The notes below the pieces were generated by a model. It made no database searches. It saw nothing but the letters and a program-made list of their open reading frames with translations, and had not been told where the DNA came from. From the NCBI RefSeq assembly GCF_902686445.1, contig NC_062219.1, positions 146,488,057-146,552,056 on the forward strand: 64,000 nt of DNA, read 5' to 3'. The DNA is from Sciurus carolinensis (Eukaryota; Chordata; Mammalia; Rodentia; Sciuridae). Position numbers and translations under genes: made by a program. Of this stretch, positions 45,892-57,595 are shown in pieces (positions within the stretch are counted from its first letter, which is position 1; each line of letters starts with the position of its first letter).

Positions 45892-46680
45892 CTTTTTTTT
45901 TATGATTTTTAAAAATTTGTTCTAATTAGTTATACATGACAGTAGAATGCATTTTGACACATCGTCCATAAATGGAGTATGACTTCTCATTCTTCTGGTT
46001 GTACATGATGTAGAATCACACCAACTGTGTAATCATACATGAACATAGGGTAATAATGTCCGATTCATTCTACTAGCCTTCCTACTCCCACACCCCCTCC
46101 CCTCCTTTCACACCCCTCTGCCTAATCCAAAGTACCTCTATTTTCCCCACCCGCCACTTACTGTGAATTAGCAACCACATATCAGAGAAAACATTCAGCC
46201 TTTATCTTTTGGGGATTGGCTTATTTCACTTAGTATGATATTCTCCAGCTCCATCCATTCATCTGCAAATGCCATAATTTCATTCTTCTTTAAGGCTGAG
46301 TAATATTCCATTGCGTATATATACCACCTTTTCCAGTGGCTGTTGTGAATTGTGCTGCTATAAACATTGATGTGGCCACGTCACTGTAGTATGTCGATTT
46401 TAAATCCTTTGGGTATAAATCAAGGAGTGGACAGCTGGGCCAAAAATGGTGGTTTCATTCCAAGTTCTCTGAGGAATCTCCAAACTACTTTCTAGAGTGG
46501 GTGCACCAATTTACAGTCCCAGCAGCAATGTATGAGTGTACCTTTCTCCCCATATCCTTGCCAACATTTATCATTGCCTGTATTCTTGATAATTGCCATT
46601 CTGACTGGAGTGAGATGAATTCTTAGGGTAGCTTTGATTTGTATTTCTCTAATTGTTAGCGATGTTGAACACTACTCTTT
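45892..46680 (-). repeat. 5'-truncated L1, antisense (3' UTR and ORF2 end)
   Basis: T-run, then 'tctaattagttatacatgac', 'gtacatgatgtagaatcaca', a C-rich UTR stretch (about 46078-46160), 'ctgagtaatattccattgcg', 'gggtataaatcaaggagtgg' and 'cagcagcaatgtatgagtgt'. Parallel in design to the copy at 30440. All frames are broken. It ends near 'gcgatgttgaacactactct'. Confidence 0.92.
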
Positions 46681-47044
46681 TTATGTGATACACAATAACT
46701 TCCCTAGGAATCCCTCCCTATAGACCTCAATTATATCACCAATCTGGTTACACGGCCAAAGGAACCCAAGGGAGTGACCATTTTCAACTGGGAACGTCAT
46801 CATACTGAACAAGTTTACCTTTTCTTTGTAAAAAAAAAGGAAAGAGAGAGCAATAGAAGATATTGGGTAAACAATTAATCAAGAATACTTTAGGATCACG
46901 TATCAAGAAGTGGTACAGGATATCATATATGTGAGATAGAAATGTGTAAGACAACCTATTACTTCTTATGTCACACGATGGGAGAAGCAAGAAGGCTGTA
47001 GATGTCTAGGGTACGGGTCTGCAGAGTCAAAGATATCTTTCACT

Positions 47045-47790
47045 TAAAAAGATGACTCAACACCATTAGTCACTAGGGAAATGAGAATTCAAACTGGATG
47101 GAGACAGCTTTCCAGACCTACTAAGATGGCTATTATCAAAACAAATAAGTGACTCAATAACAGAAAATTTGAAGGATTTGGAGAAAACGAACCCACTTCT
47201 GAATTGCTGGTGGGGATGGAAAAGGGGGAAATCACCATGGCAAACAGTTTGGTAGTTTGTCAAAAATTTAACAAAGAAGCCAACATGTGATCCACCAATT
47301 CTACTCCTAGTTGCATACCCCAAAGAATTGAAAGCAGAGACTAAACTAGAAGAGAAACTTGTAGCCAAAAGTGAAGCTGTCCATCAACAGCTGAATGGAT
47401 AAACACATCTCACATTCAATGAGGTATTAGTCCTGCCAAAAAAGGAAGGAGGCACTGATAATGGATCAATAACCCAGATGTCCAGACACTGAAAGACAAA
47501 TTATGCAATTCCACATCTGTGAACTACCTAGAACAGGCAAATTTATAAGGGACAGAAAGTAGATTCGAGGTCACCAAGGGCTGTCAGGAGGGAGAATAAA
47601 TAGTTATTCCTCGATGGTTACAGAGTTCCTGTATGGGATGATAAAAAACGTTTTAGAAATAGGTGGTGGTGACGGTTGCACCATATTGTGAATGTAATTA
47701 ATGTCACTGAACTGTTCACTTAAAAATGGTTACAACGGCAAATTCGTTATATATGTGTATTTACAGAATAAAATGTAAAAATAATATTTT
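47045..47790 (+). repeat. Old L1M-type 3' end
   Basis: 'cattagtcactagggaaatg', 'ggaaatcaccatggcaaaca', 'tctactcctagttgcatacc', 'tggataaacacatctcacat', 'gaggtcaccaagggctgtca' and 'ggttacaacggcaaattcgt' follow the order of the 3' end of an ancient mammalian L1. Diverged and frameless. Confidence 0.8.
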
Positions 47791-49344
47791 ATAATATTAC
47801 TAAGACACGGTTCTCCTCTTTACTCTTTTCTACCTTAGGCATAAGCAGCATTTCCCAGGGGTTGCCTGGGGGTGATAAAGTTAACCCCCAACAGCAAATG
47901 GAACACATGCTTACGTAGTGCTCTGTTGTTAAGTGTTCTCAGTTTTAATTTCCAAATAGTAAATATTGATATCATTTGCATAAACGAAGACTTATTTTTT
48001 ACTTCAAGAATGTTGATGCAAGTGAAGGGGTCCCGAGACCAAACGGGTGAGAGCCAGAGCTGCAGAGTGTGCCTCTAACAATGTCCCACTTAGCAAATGT
48101 GTGCCGACTCGGGTTTCCTTGAAACCAAGCCACAGGCTTTTTGTCTTGTGGCCAAAACACTAGACATAAACCACTGAAAGGGGGATGTTTTCTTTGGGTT
48201 CACTGTTTCAGAGGTTTCAGTCCCTGGTTAGTTGGCTCCGGTGCCTTGGACCTGAGGTGAGGCAGGACATCATGGCGAAAGCCCACGGTTGGCGGGGAAG
48301 CTGCTCAGGTCATGACGCCCAGGAACAGAGAGAGAAGAGGAAGGGACAGGGCAAGATACAGTCCCCAAGGGCACGCCACCAGTGAACTGCTCTCTCCGAC
48401 CATGCCCCACCTGCCTACGATCCCGGTGATCCATTCACAGTATTAATCCATCAAATGGATTAATCCACCGAGGAGGTTAGAGGCTTCATGATCCAGTCCT
48501 TCTGATAGCCCCACCTCTGATCACTGCTGCATTGGGGACCAAGCCTTCAACCCATGAGACTCTGAGGGACGTTCCAGAGTCTCTCAGATGCAGCAGGTGT
48601 GATTCCAGTTAGACTCTGAAATCTAAGGGGAGTGTTGGGATGGCCTTTCAGTCTGGGACAACATCTGGATCTGTGGGCTTGCGCTTTTCTCTACCGAATA
48701 CAGCAGACAAATGAGACTTCCAAGTGTGGCGCACTTTGCCCTTTTCCTTAAGAAAGCACATATGAATGCAAGCAAGAGTGACCATATCGCAAGCTACCCT
48801 TGGATTCTCTTCATTTTTTTTAAGAAGACCCTGACATATACCCATGCTTTAAATATTACCCATGACTCTGATTCTATTGATTATAGTTTTTAAAATGTCT
48901 ACTTTTCATTGCTTTGAGATTTTTCATTAGTGGGGGCCTGTATCTGGGAAATGCTTAAGTTTCACAGTGACTTATAAATAACATATTTCTCTTTATATAT
49001 TGCACCTGAGACTCGGTTTTCTCCTCTGTCAAAGAAGCGCAATGAAGTAACCTCTGATGTCCCAATTCTACATATAAAAATGGAGCAAATGTCAGTCAAC
49101 CTAAAATGGGGATGAAAAGGTTACACGGCAGCCCTCACCCAACAGCTTTAGCCAGGCGTGTGTCCTTGCTGGCCCAGGGAAGACTTCAGGAACATGTAGG
49201 CTGTGGGCACACAGGGGACCCGCACTTGGTTTCAATGTTCTGTTGCTGCCATCATGAAATTATGAGTCTTCAAACAGGGTCCTGCCTTTTCCTTTTGTAC
49301 TGGGCCCACAAATTATAGAGAGTGTTCTAGGGAATGATTAAGAA
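47791..49344. other. Unique sequence, no gene recognised
   Basis: No repeat or gene assigned. Frames are at most 68 codons. 48700-48900 is AT-richer. Confidence 0.5.
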
Positions 49345-49560
49345 CCCAGACATGGAGTAGGCTTTCTGGTCCAATCCCCTGGCCTGTGTCTTAATGAGTA
49401 AATTTCCCAACTGAGTTCACCTCTCTAAATCTCAGTTTTACCACTGAGATTTTCCAACATCACAGAGGCGTTGAAAGAATCAAATATGGGAATGTGTTAA
49501 AAAATACTTGACACACACTTGAAAGGTAGGAAATACACAGTAAATAACAGCAATTATGAT
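49345..49560 (+). repeat. MIR SINE, sense
   Basis: 'cttaatgagtaaatttccca', 'cacctctctaaatctcagtt', 'ttaccactgagattttccaa', 'acagaggcgttgaaagaatc' and 'aatgtgttaaaaaatacttg' follow the MIR order. Confidence 0.7.
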
Positions 49561-49574
49561 TGGTTACATTTTAT

Positions 49575-49990
49575 CTCTTAAATTTATCCAACAAAATATT
49601 TATTGAGCACCAATATGCCAGGCCCTGTCCTAGGCACTTGGACTGTCTGTGAACAAAGTAGACTGGATTCTCAACCTTCCAGGGCTTATGTTTTGCAGGG
49701 TGGAAGAGGAACTTCACCAGAAGCACCAAGAGTATCAGAGGAAGTTTTCAATGGTTAGAAGGAGAAAAATGCTCTTTTAAAAGGGAAAGTAGAGCAGGAT
49801 AAACAGGACCAGGGAGAAGGGGAGAGGGGATTGCAGCTGCAAATGGGGAGCTGGAATAAAAAGGTGAGATCAATGAAAGCATGAGGAAGGGAGGAGAACT
49901 CAACAAGGGGGCATCTGGGGAAAGGATTTTAGCAGTAGTTTCCTGAGGGACAGAGGGCAATGCTGAGAGGCAGAGGCTCCACTACAGTGA
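49575..49990 (-). repeat. L2 LINE 3' end, antisense
   Basis: 'caaaatatttattgagcacc', 'aatatgccaggccctgtcct', 'aggcacttggactgtctgtg' and 'aggaagttttcaatggttag' give the reverse-complement L2 order. It is followed by GA-rich sequence whose membership of the L2 is uncertain. Confidence 0.7.
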
Positions 49991-50209
49991 CCCTTCCAGA
50001 GGCAGACCAGGGAGTACATCCAGCACATAGCCTCTGCACCACAGGGAGGAAATGTTTTGTAATTGGTGATTGCTAACACATCGTCCTGATGGAGGTGACA
50101 ACTAAGCAGTCACATGACACTCTGCGATGAGCCCCAGATCGTGAAAACTTTCATGTTCTCAAAGGGTACCTCTGAGGAATAAAGACAGAGGACGGACTGC
50201 CTTTATGAA

Positions 50210-50980
50210 ACACGGTAGGGACATTCCTCCCAAAATTAAAAATAGAGCCACCACGCGATCCAGCAATCCCCACTTCTGGGTTTGCATCCAAAGGAGACGA
50301 AATCAGCACATTGAAGAGTGACCCACACACCCGGGTGCAGGCAGCACTGTTCGCAAGAGCCTAGACATAGACAGAAACACCACGCATCCATCCTGATGAG
50401 CGAGTGACGAAAACGTGACACATACACACCGTAGAATATGAAAGAATGAAGTCCCCTCATCCGTGACAACTTGGACGGGACTAGAGATCTTTGTGTTAAG
50501 TGAAATAAGACAGAGAAAGATCGATGTCACGTGGTCTCTCTTGTATGGAATCTAAAATAGCTGATCTCAGAGGAGCAGAGAGTGGACTGGTGGTCGCCAG
50601 AGGCTGAGGGAACAGTGAGGAAGGAGGATGGGGAGTGGGGGACAAGGGGACCAGGGGACCAAGCTACAGTCAGATACCAGGAAGGGTTTGGGAGCACTAT
50701 CGCAGAGGAGGATAACCAGAGATTATGTACTATAAAATTCAGAAAGCTAGAAGAAGGGATTTTGAACATTTTCACCTTAAAGAAGTGACAAATATTTGAG
50801 GAGGCAGATATGTTCAATTTCATTTAAACACTGTACTATATATATACATATACATGTATATATAATGTGCGTATATTATATATACATAATATATATTATA
50901 TATATAATGTGGTGTCCCATTAGCATGTGCAAGTTTTATGTATCAGTTAAGAAGAAATTTTAAATGCAAGACTCAGGAAA
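50210..50980 (+). repeat. L1M-type 3' end
   Basis: 'gagccaccacgcgatccagc', 'cttctgggtttgcatccaaa', 'gtgttaagtgaaataagaca', 'ggtcgccagaggctgaggga' and 'ttgaacattttcaccttaaa', then an AT-rich 3' end. Typical of L1MA-like tails. CpGs are more frequent than expected for an element this old. Confidence 0.85.
50836..50908. repeat. (TA)n-rich tract
   Basis: Imperfect TA/TATATACA repeat with several self-complementary segments. It lies within the 3' UTR of the preceding L1. Capable of cruciform formation in principle. Confidence 0.93.
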
Positions 50981-52814
50981 ATCCTTACAAATATTATTTC
51001 AGATGATCAAGAGAACAGTTTCTGTGAACAGACCAGCTAAAGACATGAACAGCTCGACCAGGGTGGATCATGAAAGTGGATAGAAGCCATGTAAGAGCAG
51101 ACAGAGAGAGAAGACCAAGGCCAAAACCGGGACAGAGGTGTTCCTCTGAGTGCCAACTAGCCAAGGTTTCAGTGGTGAAGAATTGTTAGAAAGCACCAGA
51201 ACTGCCCTGGGTCCATCCCTCCTGTGTGCCATGGACGGTAGGGTTCGCACAGCGAGCAATGCACAAACCCTATGTCATTCCAGGGCATGGGATCTGCTCT
51301 GTTCAAGAGTCTGAAGGAGATGACCCAAACCGGAAATCACCGTCCAGAGTCCAGGGTCTAAGGCTGAGAAGAACAAGTGACCTCCTTCATAGAACAGATT
51401 CCAGACAAGATTCATTCCTAATCAAAGTGCAAAATTACCAAACAAACCAAAAGAGGAGGAAGAGAGAGGAAGGAAGAAAGGAAGGAGAGGAGAGAAAGGG
51501 AAAAAGCCAAAACCACAACAAGACTGACCTGCTATTCACACCCTTTGAGGCTTGTGTGTGGTCTCAGAGAAACCTCTGACTTTAAGAATTAGGAGGTACA
51601 TCACAGCAAGCTCTCCGCAGACTGTGTAAAATATAACTTCAAGACCAAAATATAATGGAGTCCATTTTGAGTCTTTTACTGAAGAAAAGAAAAAGAAATC
51701 ATGGAGTGAATGTTATTTGACTTTCCAAAGCCAATATGCTCATAACTGTTGTTTGGGATAATTAGACACTCACAGTAGAAATTTCAAGCCAGGGTGGTGA
51801 TTCAGTCCATGCAGCAAAATAGCAATAATTTAAACCCTGCCAATTCACGCCAGAACTGAGCTAAACTCTAACTCTGCACCTTTTCTGAGGAGTTAAATAA
51901 GAATAAGGATTTGGGTGGATTATTTAACTTATTAAGAAAATCAAATCCGCCTTAACAGCACCATTCACATTTAATATACTAATTTATTGTAATGATTACA
52001 AATTGTATTAGTGTACATTACTGGCTAAAAACCTGTTTTGAAATGCTGTGTTGGGTAATTCAGATTGAACATCTTCACTTTAAATCAGTGAACTTTATAT
52101 CTTTTTCGGCAGATCCAAGTTCTGGCTGGGGCCCACGTGAGAGAGGATCGAGCTGTGTGTGGTGCGGATTGTCCTTGACTAAACACAAATGAGGTTCTGT
52201 CTAGTAATTTCTTCTTAAGCTGACTTGCTGTGGGGATAAAGCCTGTTTTCTCCTGTCTCTGAAGACGACTTCTGAAAGGCTGACAGGTGGCCACTGTCAA
52301 GCTCCCACCTGAAATCTGGCTCCCTGGACATCCAAAACTATTTTTAACCAGGTTTGTGAGTTTCTCCCTCATACATGGTTTCCCTAGTTCCACTCTTGTT
52401 CTGTGGCTCATCTGCTTTACCAAGCACAGTCCGCACGCGGGCGTGTGTTCTTGTCACACATCTGCTGCGCCGTTTGGTCTCTGTGTGATACTGTCTGGGG
52501 CAGGTGGAGGCCCCTTTCCTCTGTACTCATGGACACCCTGCTCAGCAACAGGGTCTGAGCTGAGCTCCGGGGTTAATTGCCCACCGTCCTCAGAAGCTGG
52601 TCAGCTCTTCTCAAATGTCTTTCAAGTGGCTGAACTTGGTGGACACCACACTCACAGCCGTGCTCACAGAGGAAAAGCAAAGGTGTGTCAAATCCTCCTG
52701 GGAAGAGCTGCAACTGTACTGAGCTGTTCTCCAAGTCAAAGGGCATCTCTGGAAAGTGAGTCTCTTCTTGTGACAGACAGATACATAAGAACACATCCCG
52801 AACAAAATCACAGG
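50981..52814. other. Unique sequence, no gene recognised
   Basis: Includes a GA-rich polypurine tract at about 51446-51506 and a 177-codon plus frame (52287-52820). That frame has no recognised domain and its last codons run to the start of the L1, so it is more likely chance. A 117-codon frame (51226-51579) has a Lys/Glu/Arg-rich end because of the polypurine tract. Confidence 0.45.
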
Positions 52815-53535
52815 GAGTGACCGTCTCACTAACCACCAGGAAATGCAAACCAAAACTACACCTATCAAAAACCAGACAACAGCAAGAGTCAGAGATGTGG
52901 AGAAACTGGAACCCTGGTGCATGGCTGGTGGGGACATAAAATGGTGCAGCCACTGAGGAAAATAGGGTGGTGATTCCTCAAAACTTAAACATACATACAT
53001 ATGGTCCACTTCTGGGTATATACCCTCCAAAAAATGGAAAGCAGGGACTCCAATAGATATTTGCACACCAATCTTCAAGGCCCCATTATACCCAACAGCC
53101 AAAAACAGAAGTGACCAAATGTGTGACCAAGGATGATCGGATAAACAAAACACGGTAGAGTTCACAATGGACTATTAGCCAGCTGTATAAAGAAATGTAA
53201 TCCTGGCACTTGGGACAACGTGGGTGAACTTTGAAGACAGTACTCTAAGAGGCCAAAGGACAAATACTGTATGATTCCCTGTTCATGAGGTATCTGAGTA
53301 GTCAAATTCAAAGACACAGGAAGTAGCATGGTGGCTCCAGGGATTGGGGAGATGGGAAGAACGGGGAGTCTTTGTTTAATGGGTTCAGAATTTCAGTTTA
53401 AAATATTGAGAAGGTCTGGAGACAGATAGTGATGGTCACACAACAAAGGTACATAAAGCCACCACATTTTATCCTTTAAAAAACATCTAATGGTAAATTT
53501 TATGTTATGTATATTTTACCACAATTTAAGAAAAT
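52815..53535 (+). repeat. Old L1M-type 3' end
   Basis: 'ctaaccaccaggaaatgcaa', 'accaaaactacacctatcaa', 'ggtgattcctcaaaacttaa', 'tccacttctgggtatatacc', 'gaagtagcatggtggctcca' and 'atgttatgtatattttacca' follow the ORF2-end to 3' UTR order of an old L1. The 184-codon minus frame 52611-53165 is an antisense shadow over this element. Confidence 0.88.
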
Positions 53536-54417
53536 ATAAAGAGCCACTGTGAGCCCCAGTGCAAAGAGGACTTCAGGAAGCTTCATTCCCTTTGAATGAC
53601 AATGGGAAACAGGCTTATGTGGAAAAGAGCTTTTGCTAACTCCTTAAAAAATCAAAAACTTAACTTGCCCTTCATTTTTACTGGTTGAAAAAAATCTTTC
53701 AAAGAGGGTATTGGATTGAGTCTTGTCATAAAATCAGAAAAGAATGTTTAGAAATTCAGAACATCAAAGGAGATTCTATAATTTCATGGCTAAACAAGAT
53801 TAAAGTTCTGTTTGATTGTGGCATTAGCCATCTCGACCACCTTCCTTGGGGAGATGGATGGTTCATGGATGGGACACCCGGGGGCAAGGCCTCCTTGGGT
53901 GTCAAGGCCACCTGGGGTGGAGCCACTGCCAAGGCACCCAGCAGGAAGATGAACTGAGATCAGCAAGGAGAAGAGGGTGTACCTGGGCCAGGGTCCAGGT
54001 TCCTTGGGTGGGGCTTGTTCTTTTTAACCAGTTGTGCCCTCCCTCCCCTGACTGTCCTTTGTCTTTGTTTTAAAGAGGTCAGTTCAGCTGGTGTTTGTCA
54101 AGTCATGTTAAAGTCAATTTATCTCTTATCTTTATTTCTTAAAAATAATTAATAATTTAAAAAAAAAACTATGAGAAAAAAATAAGTCTTGGTAAGAACT
54201 CTTGTCAAAAACTGCTGTCACTGAAAATCTCCAGAGTGGTATTAGTCAGAAAGAAAATGCTTTCAAGTAGGACGGTTTCATTTATTTTAGGCAGAGACCC
54301 ATGACATGTTACCTAACGCAGGCTTGGAGCACATTTCCCCTGGTTCGAAGACCGCAGAGTCCTAATCTCAGTTCCTGATCATAGGACCTCTCTGTGCTCT
54401 TTGAGTAAGTGAAAGGG
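53536..54417. other. Unique sequence with a 90-codon open frame
   Basis: The plus frame 53685-53957 reads WIESCHKIRKECLEIQ then DSIISWLNKIKVLFDC. I do not recognise it. No splice-bounded exon or domain was identified. The second half is Gly/Lys/Ala-rich from 'gggcaaggcc'-type GC-rich sequence. Treat as chance unless similarity is shown. Confidence 0.4.
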
Positions 54418-54856
54418 TGTTATGGTTTGAAAAGAGGTATCCCCCCAAACTTCTGTGCTAATGCAGAAGTATTTAGAGGTGAAAGGATCGGAGAGTGAGA
54501 GTTGTAACCTAATCAGTCCACTTAGTTTAGATGGACTGGCTGAGTGGTAGGTAACTGTAGGCAGGTGGGTTGTAGTTGGAGGAGGTGGTCACTGGCACTG
54601 TGCCCTGGAAGGGTCCATCTCCCCCTTGGTCCCTCTGCTTTCTGGCCACCATGAGTGAAGCGGCATTCTTCCACATCCTTCCACCATGATGTCCTGCCTC
54701 ATCTTGGGCCCAGAGTAATGGAGTCAGTCAACCGTGGAATGAACCTCTGAAAACTGTGAGCCTGAAATAAACTTTTCCTTCTCTAAGTTGTTCTCATTAG
54801 ATATTTTAGTCACAGTGACAAAAAAAAAAAAAAAAAAAAAAAAAAAGACTAACACA
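54418..54856 (+). mobile_element. ERVL-MaLR solo LTR, sense, with expanded A-run
   Basis: Starts tgttatggtttgaaaagagg and ends actaacaca. In between are 'caatcagtccac'-type words ('cctaatcagtccacttagtt'), 'gtaggcaggtgggttgtagt', 'atccttccaccatgatgtcc', 'cctgaaataaacttttcctt' (the LTR polyadenylation-signal region) and 'gatattttagtcacagtgac'. A run of 27 A's (54820-54846) sits just before the 3' end. There is no internal region and no clear 5-base target duplication. Confidence 0.85.
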
Positions 54857-55971
54857 GATGGTAAGTTTTTAAATCGTCATGTTTGGGCCCATGAAACTAA
54901 GGGACTTGTAAAAATATATATTGTCACAGCAGTGTCCTAATAAGATGATCCTCACTGAGGAAATCATTTTTGATGAGTAATGTTCCTGTCCTCTCTTGGG
55001 GACTTTTCAAGTTTTCATTGGACGCTTGAGCGAAGCTAAGTGATCATCTCACCCTTGTGATGTGAGGAATTTCTTACTCAGCTTTCTGTCAACAACTAAC
55101 TCATCAAGAGAGGGTTATTTCTTCTACTTTCACTTGGCCCTCTGGCCTGAGGAGATTTTTGCTGTTTTTGCAGAAATCTAAATGACCCACACTCTTTAAA
55201 ATGCAAAGAACTTCACAGATTTTGTCTTGCCTATTTCCTTCCTTTAAAACAACATTGCAAACAATGACGACAATAGGGAAGGCTGTTTAAACGTGAGTCC
55301 TCTGTTCTTAAAGGTGTCTTCATTATGCAGCCTCCTTCCTAAGCCTAGGAGGTCCACAAAGAATTTAGTAGGATAGAAAATAAGAGGTCTTCGATTTATG
55401 GCGATCTCCTGGGTCAGATACTCTACCTGCCCTGCCTTCTGTAACAACTTGAAAGGCTCAACAAGTTTTTGTTTTTTAAATCATTGAAAATGCATCACTG
55501 AGCTGGCAACGAAGAAAGAGGTCACCATGAAGAGGAAGTGGGGCGGAATGCAGAGACCGAGGGGCACTCACATGAGCCTTCACCTTGGAGCTCTGGCCCA
55601 GACCCAGCGACCTGAAGCTTCTGCTTTGAACAATGCAGGAGATGCCCGCAGGGACCCAAAACCAAAGACCTGGACCTGCTCAGGTGGGAGGCTAGTAAGA
55701 AACCCTACCTAAAGCCCCAGGGGAGGGGCCACAGGACTGCCGGTGAGGGTTGACCAGAACGTGCCTACCTGACAGATGGGAAAGCAAGGGAAAGTGGGGC
55801 TTCCTGCTGAGTTCTGGGTGGAAGGGAGGAAAATTCTAGGAGAAAACGGACTCGTGCACATTTGCTGCCCAAACCCACCTACTTGTGCTATCCACAAACT
55901 CCAAGCTGATGATTTATTTCAAAGTGTATAGAGTGGTAATGCCCTGGTAGCCTGGAAGAAACCAACATAAA
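54857..55971. other. Unique sequence, no gene recognised
   Basis: No named repeat or gene. Frames are at most 67 codons. 55520-55860 is GC-richer than its surroundings. Confidence 0.5.
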
Positions 55972-56098
55972 TATTCATTGTGGGGTGGGGATGTAGCTCA
56001 GTTGGTAGAGTGCTTGCCTCCCAAGCACAAGGCCCTGGGTTCAAATCCCCAGGACTGCAAAAAAAAAAAAAAAAGAAAGAAAAAAAAAGTACTCATTG
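55972..56098 (+). repeat. ID SINE with target-site duplications
   Basis: Body 55981-56089: 'ggggatgtagctcagttggt', 'agagtgcttgcctcccaagc', 'ggccctgggttcaaatcccc', then a long A-rich tail (about 37 bases with two G's). Flanking repeats tattcattg (55972-55980) and tactcattg (56090-56098) differ at one base. Near consensus. Confidence 0.95.
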
Positions 56099-56489
56099 GG
56101 TAAACCAGAAGAAGTTGTGTATCAATCCTCAAAGAAGCAGGACAGAGCAAAATTAAATACATAGGAATTTTTTTAAAGTACAACGGACACAAACCAAACC
56201 ATCATAAATATGGGTAGAGTTAAATGTAAGCTTTTGTTAAAATCCCTATGGTGATCATGATGAAATTTTTTGGAAAAGGTAAGAATAAAAAATAAATGCT
56301 GTTGAATTATATAGGATAATAACCCAAATAAATAGGAATTTTAGATATTCCATGAAGACTAAAACTTACGTATGGTTTAATTGTTCGAAGACATAAAGGA
56401 GAGATTGAATCACAAGGGAATGAAAATAATATAGAGAAAGGAAAGAAAAGTTTACTCATAAAAAATATAATAATTTAAATGTGTATCTT

Positions 56490-56720
56490 ACCAGTGGATT
56501 AAACTCAGTTTAAGAAAGGCATTAGGGAACTAAAAAATTGATTTGAAGAAATTACTCAGAATGTAGAATGAGAAACAAAGAAATGAAAAACATGAGAAAT
56601 TAACAAGCATCCTGGAAATTACAATGAATTGTCATATATATCCAGTTGCAGTTTATTAGTAAAAAATAGAGATTAAAGAAGAAGGATATTCAAATAGACA
56701 GAGTTTCTTAAAATTGTTGC
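56490..56720 (+). repeat. L1/HAL1 ORF1-like fragment
   Basis: 'gatttgaagaaattactcag', 'aatgtagaatgagaaacaaa', 'gaaatgaaaaacatgagaaa' follow the order of an ORF1 region of old L1/HAL1 elements. Frames are broken. AT-rich sequence upstream (56150-56490) may belong to the same element. Confidence 0.45.
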
Positions 56721-57059
56721 AAGACACCAATCTTCAGAGTTAAGAATCAAAGGAACTGCAGTGGACTTGTATTAGATCCATGTTGTTCTCTGTGTTCTCT
56801 GCTAAAAGTGAATAACCATTCACTATCCAGTCCTCCATGTCAGGAATTGTAACAGCTTTTTATATATGGAGTGACTCTGCAGGCATAGACTTGGTCTGTG
56901 GATAAAAAAAAGGGAGGGGGGTCCTTATCTTTGTAAAACTCAGTACAGTACAATTCTGCCACCAATAAAATTCTGTCCAGTGCAAATACTTAATCCAGCT
57001 ATTCTCACACGCACTCCATCCATTTGACTGACTTCTTGGTCAAATCTGAATTGTAACTT

Positions 57060-57595
57060 GATCACTGTCAGGTTAGAATTCCCTCCAAGATAAGTGGGTT
57101 CTTGGGGAGAGAGAGAGAAGGAGACCCCTACGAGATGGGGACCCAGGTCTATGAGTGTGACCAGTCATGCTTGTCTCTTTGGTTAGATGAACAAAATCAT
57201 GAGTGTAAGCTTGAACCAGATCAGTTCGGACAAAACTATAACGGACTTAAATGTCACCACTTTCGAAGACCTACCCAGTGCGCCCACCAGTGATTAATGG
57301 CTGGACTGCTCAACCACTGAACCCCAATGTCAAATGATTGACATGGGATTTGAGCTTCACCAAACTTTGCCTGGGAACCTGCACTTTTCTTCCCAGGAAA
57401 ATCCTATATGTAGTCAAAGAGTCAACCCAGGGTGCGTCCCTTGTGTCTTTTCATCTCTGAGAGGTGAGGGGCGTCTGCACCCTGACTTTGGCTTTGTTGT
57501 CTTTAATAAATGTTTGTGCCTGACTTTTAATGCATCATGGGATTCTTTTCAGTGGCGTTCATTGGGAACCAGCCCAGGTTGAGCTGAGGACCTCT
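57060..57595 (+). other. Possible LTR-like segment, unassigned
   Basis: The stretch has an LTR-like outline: 'gggaacctgcacttttcttc', a 'gtgcgtcccttgtgtctttt' block, 'ggctttgttgtctttaataa' (AATAAA at about 57505), then T/G-rich sequence ending near 'cattgggaaccagcccagg'. Two open frames (63 and 82 codons) cross it. No TG/CA ends or family could be fixed, so this is only a guess. Confidence 0.2.

Noticed and set aside
52287..52820. 177-codon plus-strand open frame
   Set aside because: No domain, no signal of conservation visible, and its end coincides with the start of an L1. Overlaps minus-strand frames.
52611..53165. 184-codon minus-strand open frame with hydrophobic segments
   Set aside because: Most of it is antisense to an old L1 3' end. 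The hydrophobic look comes from the complement of A-rich L1 sequence.
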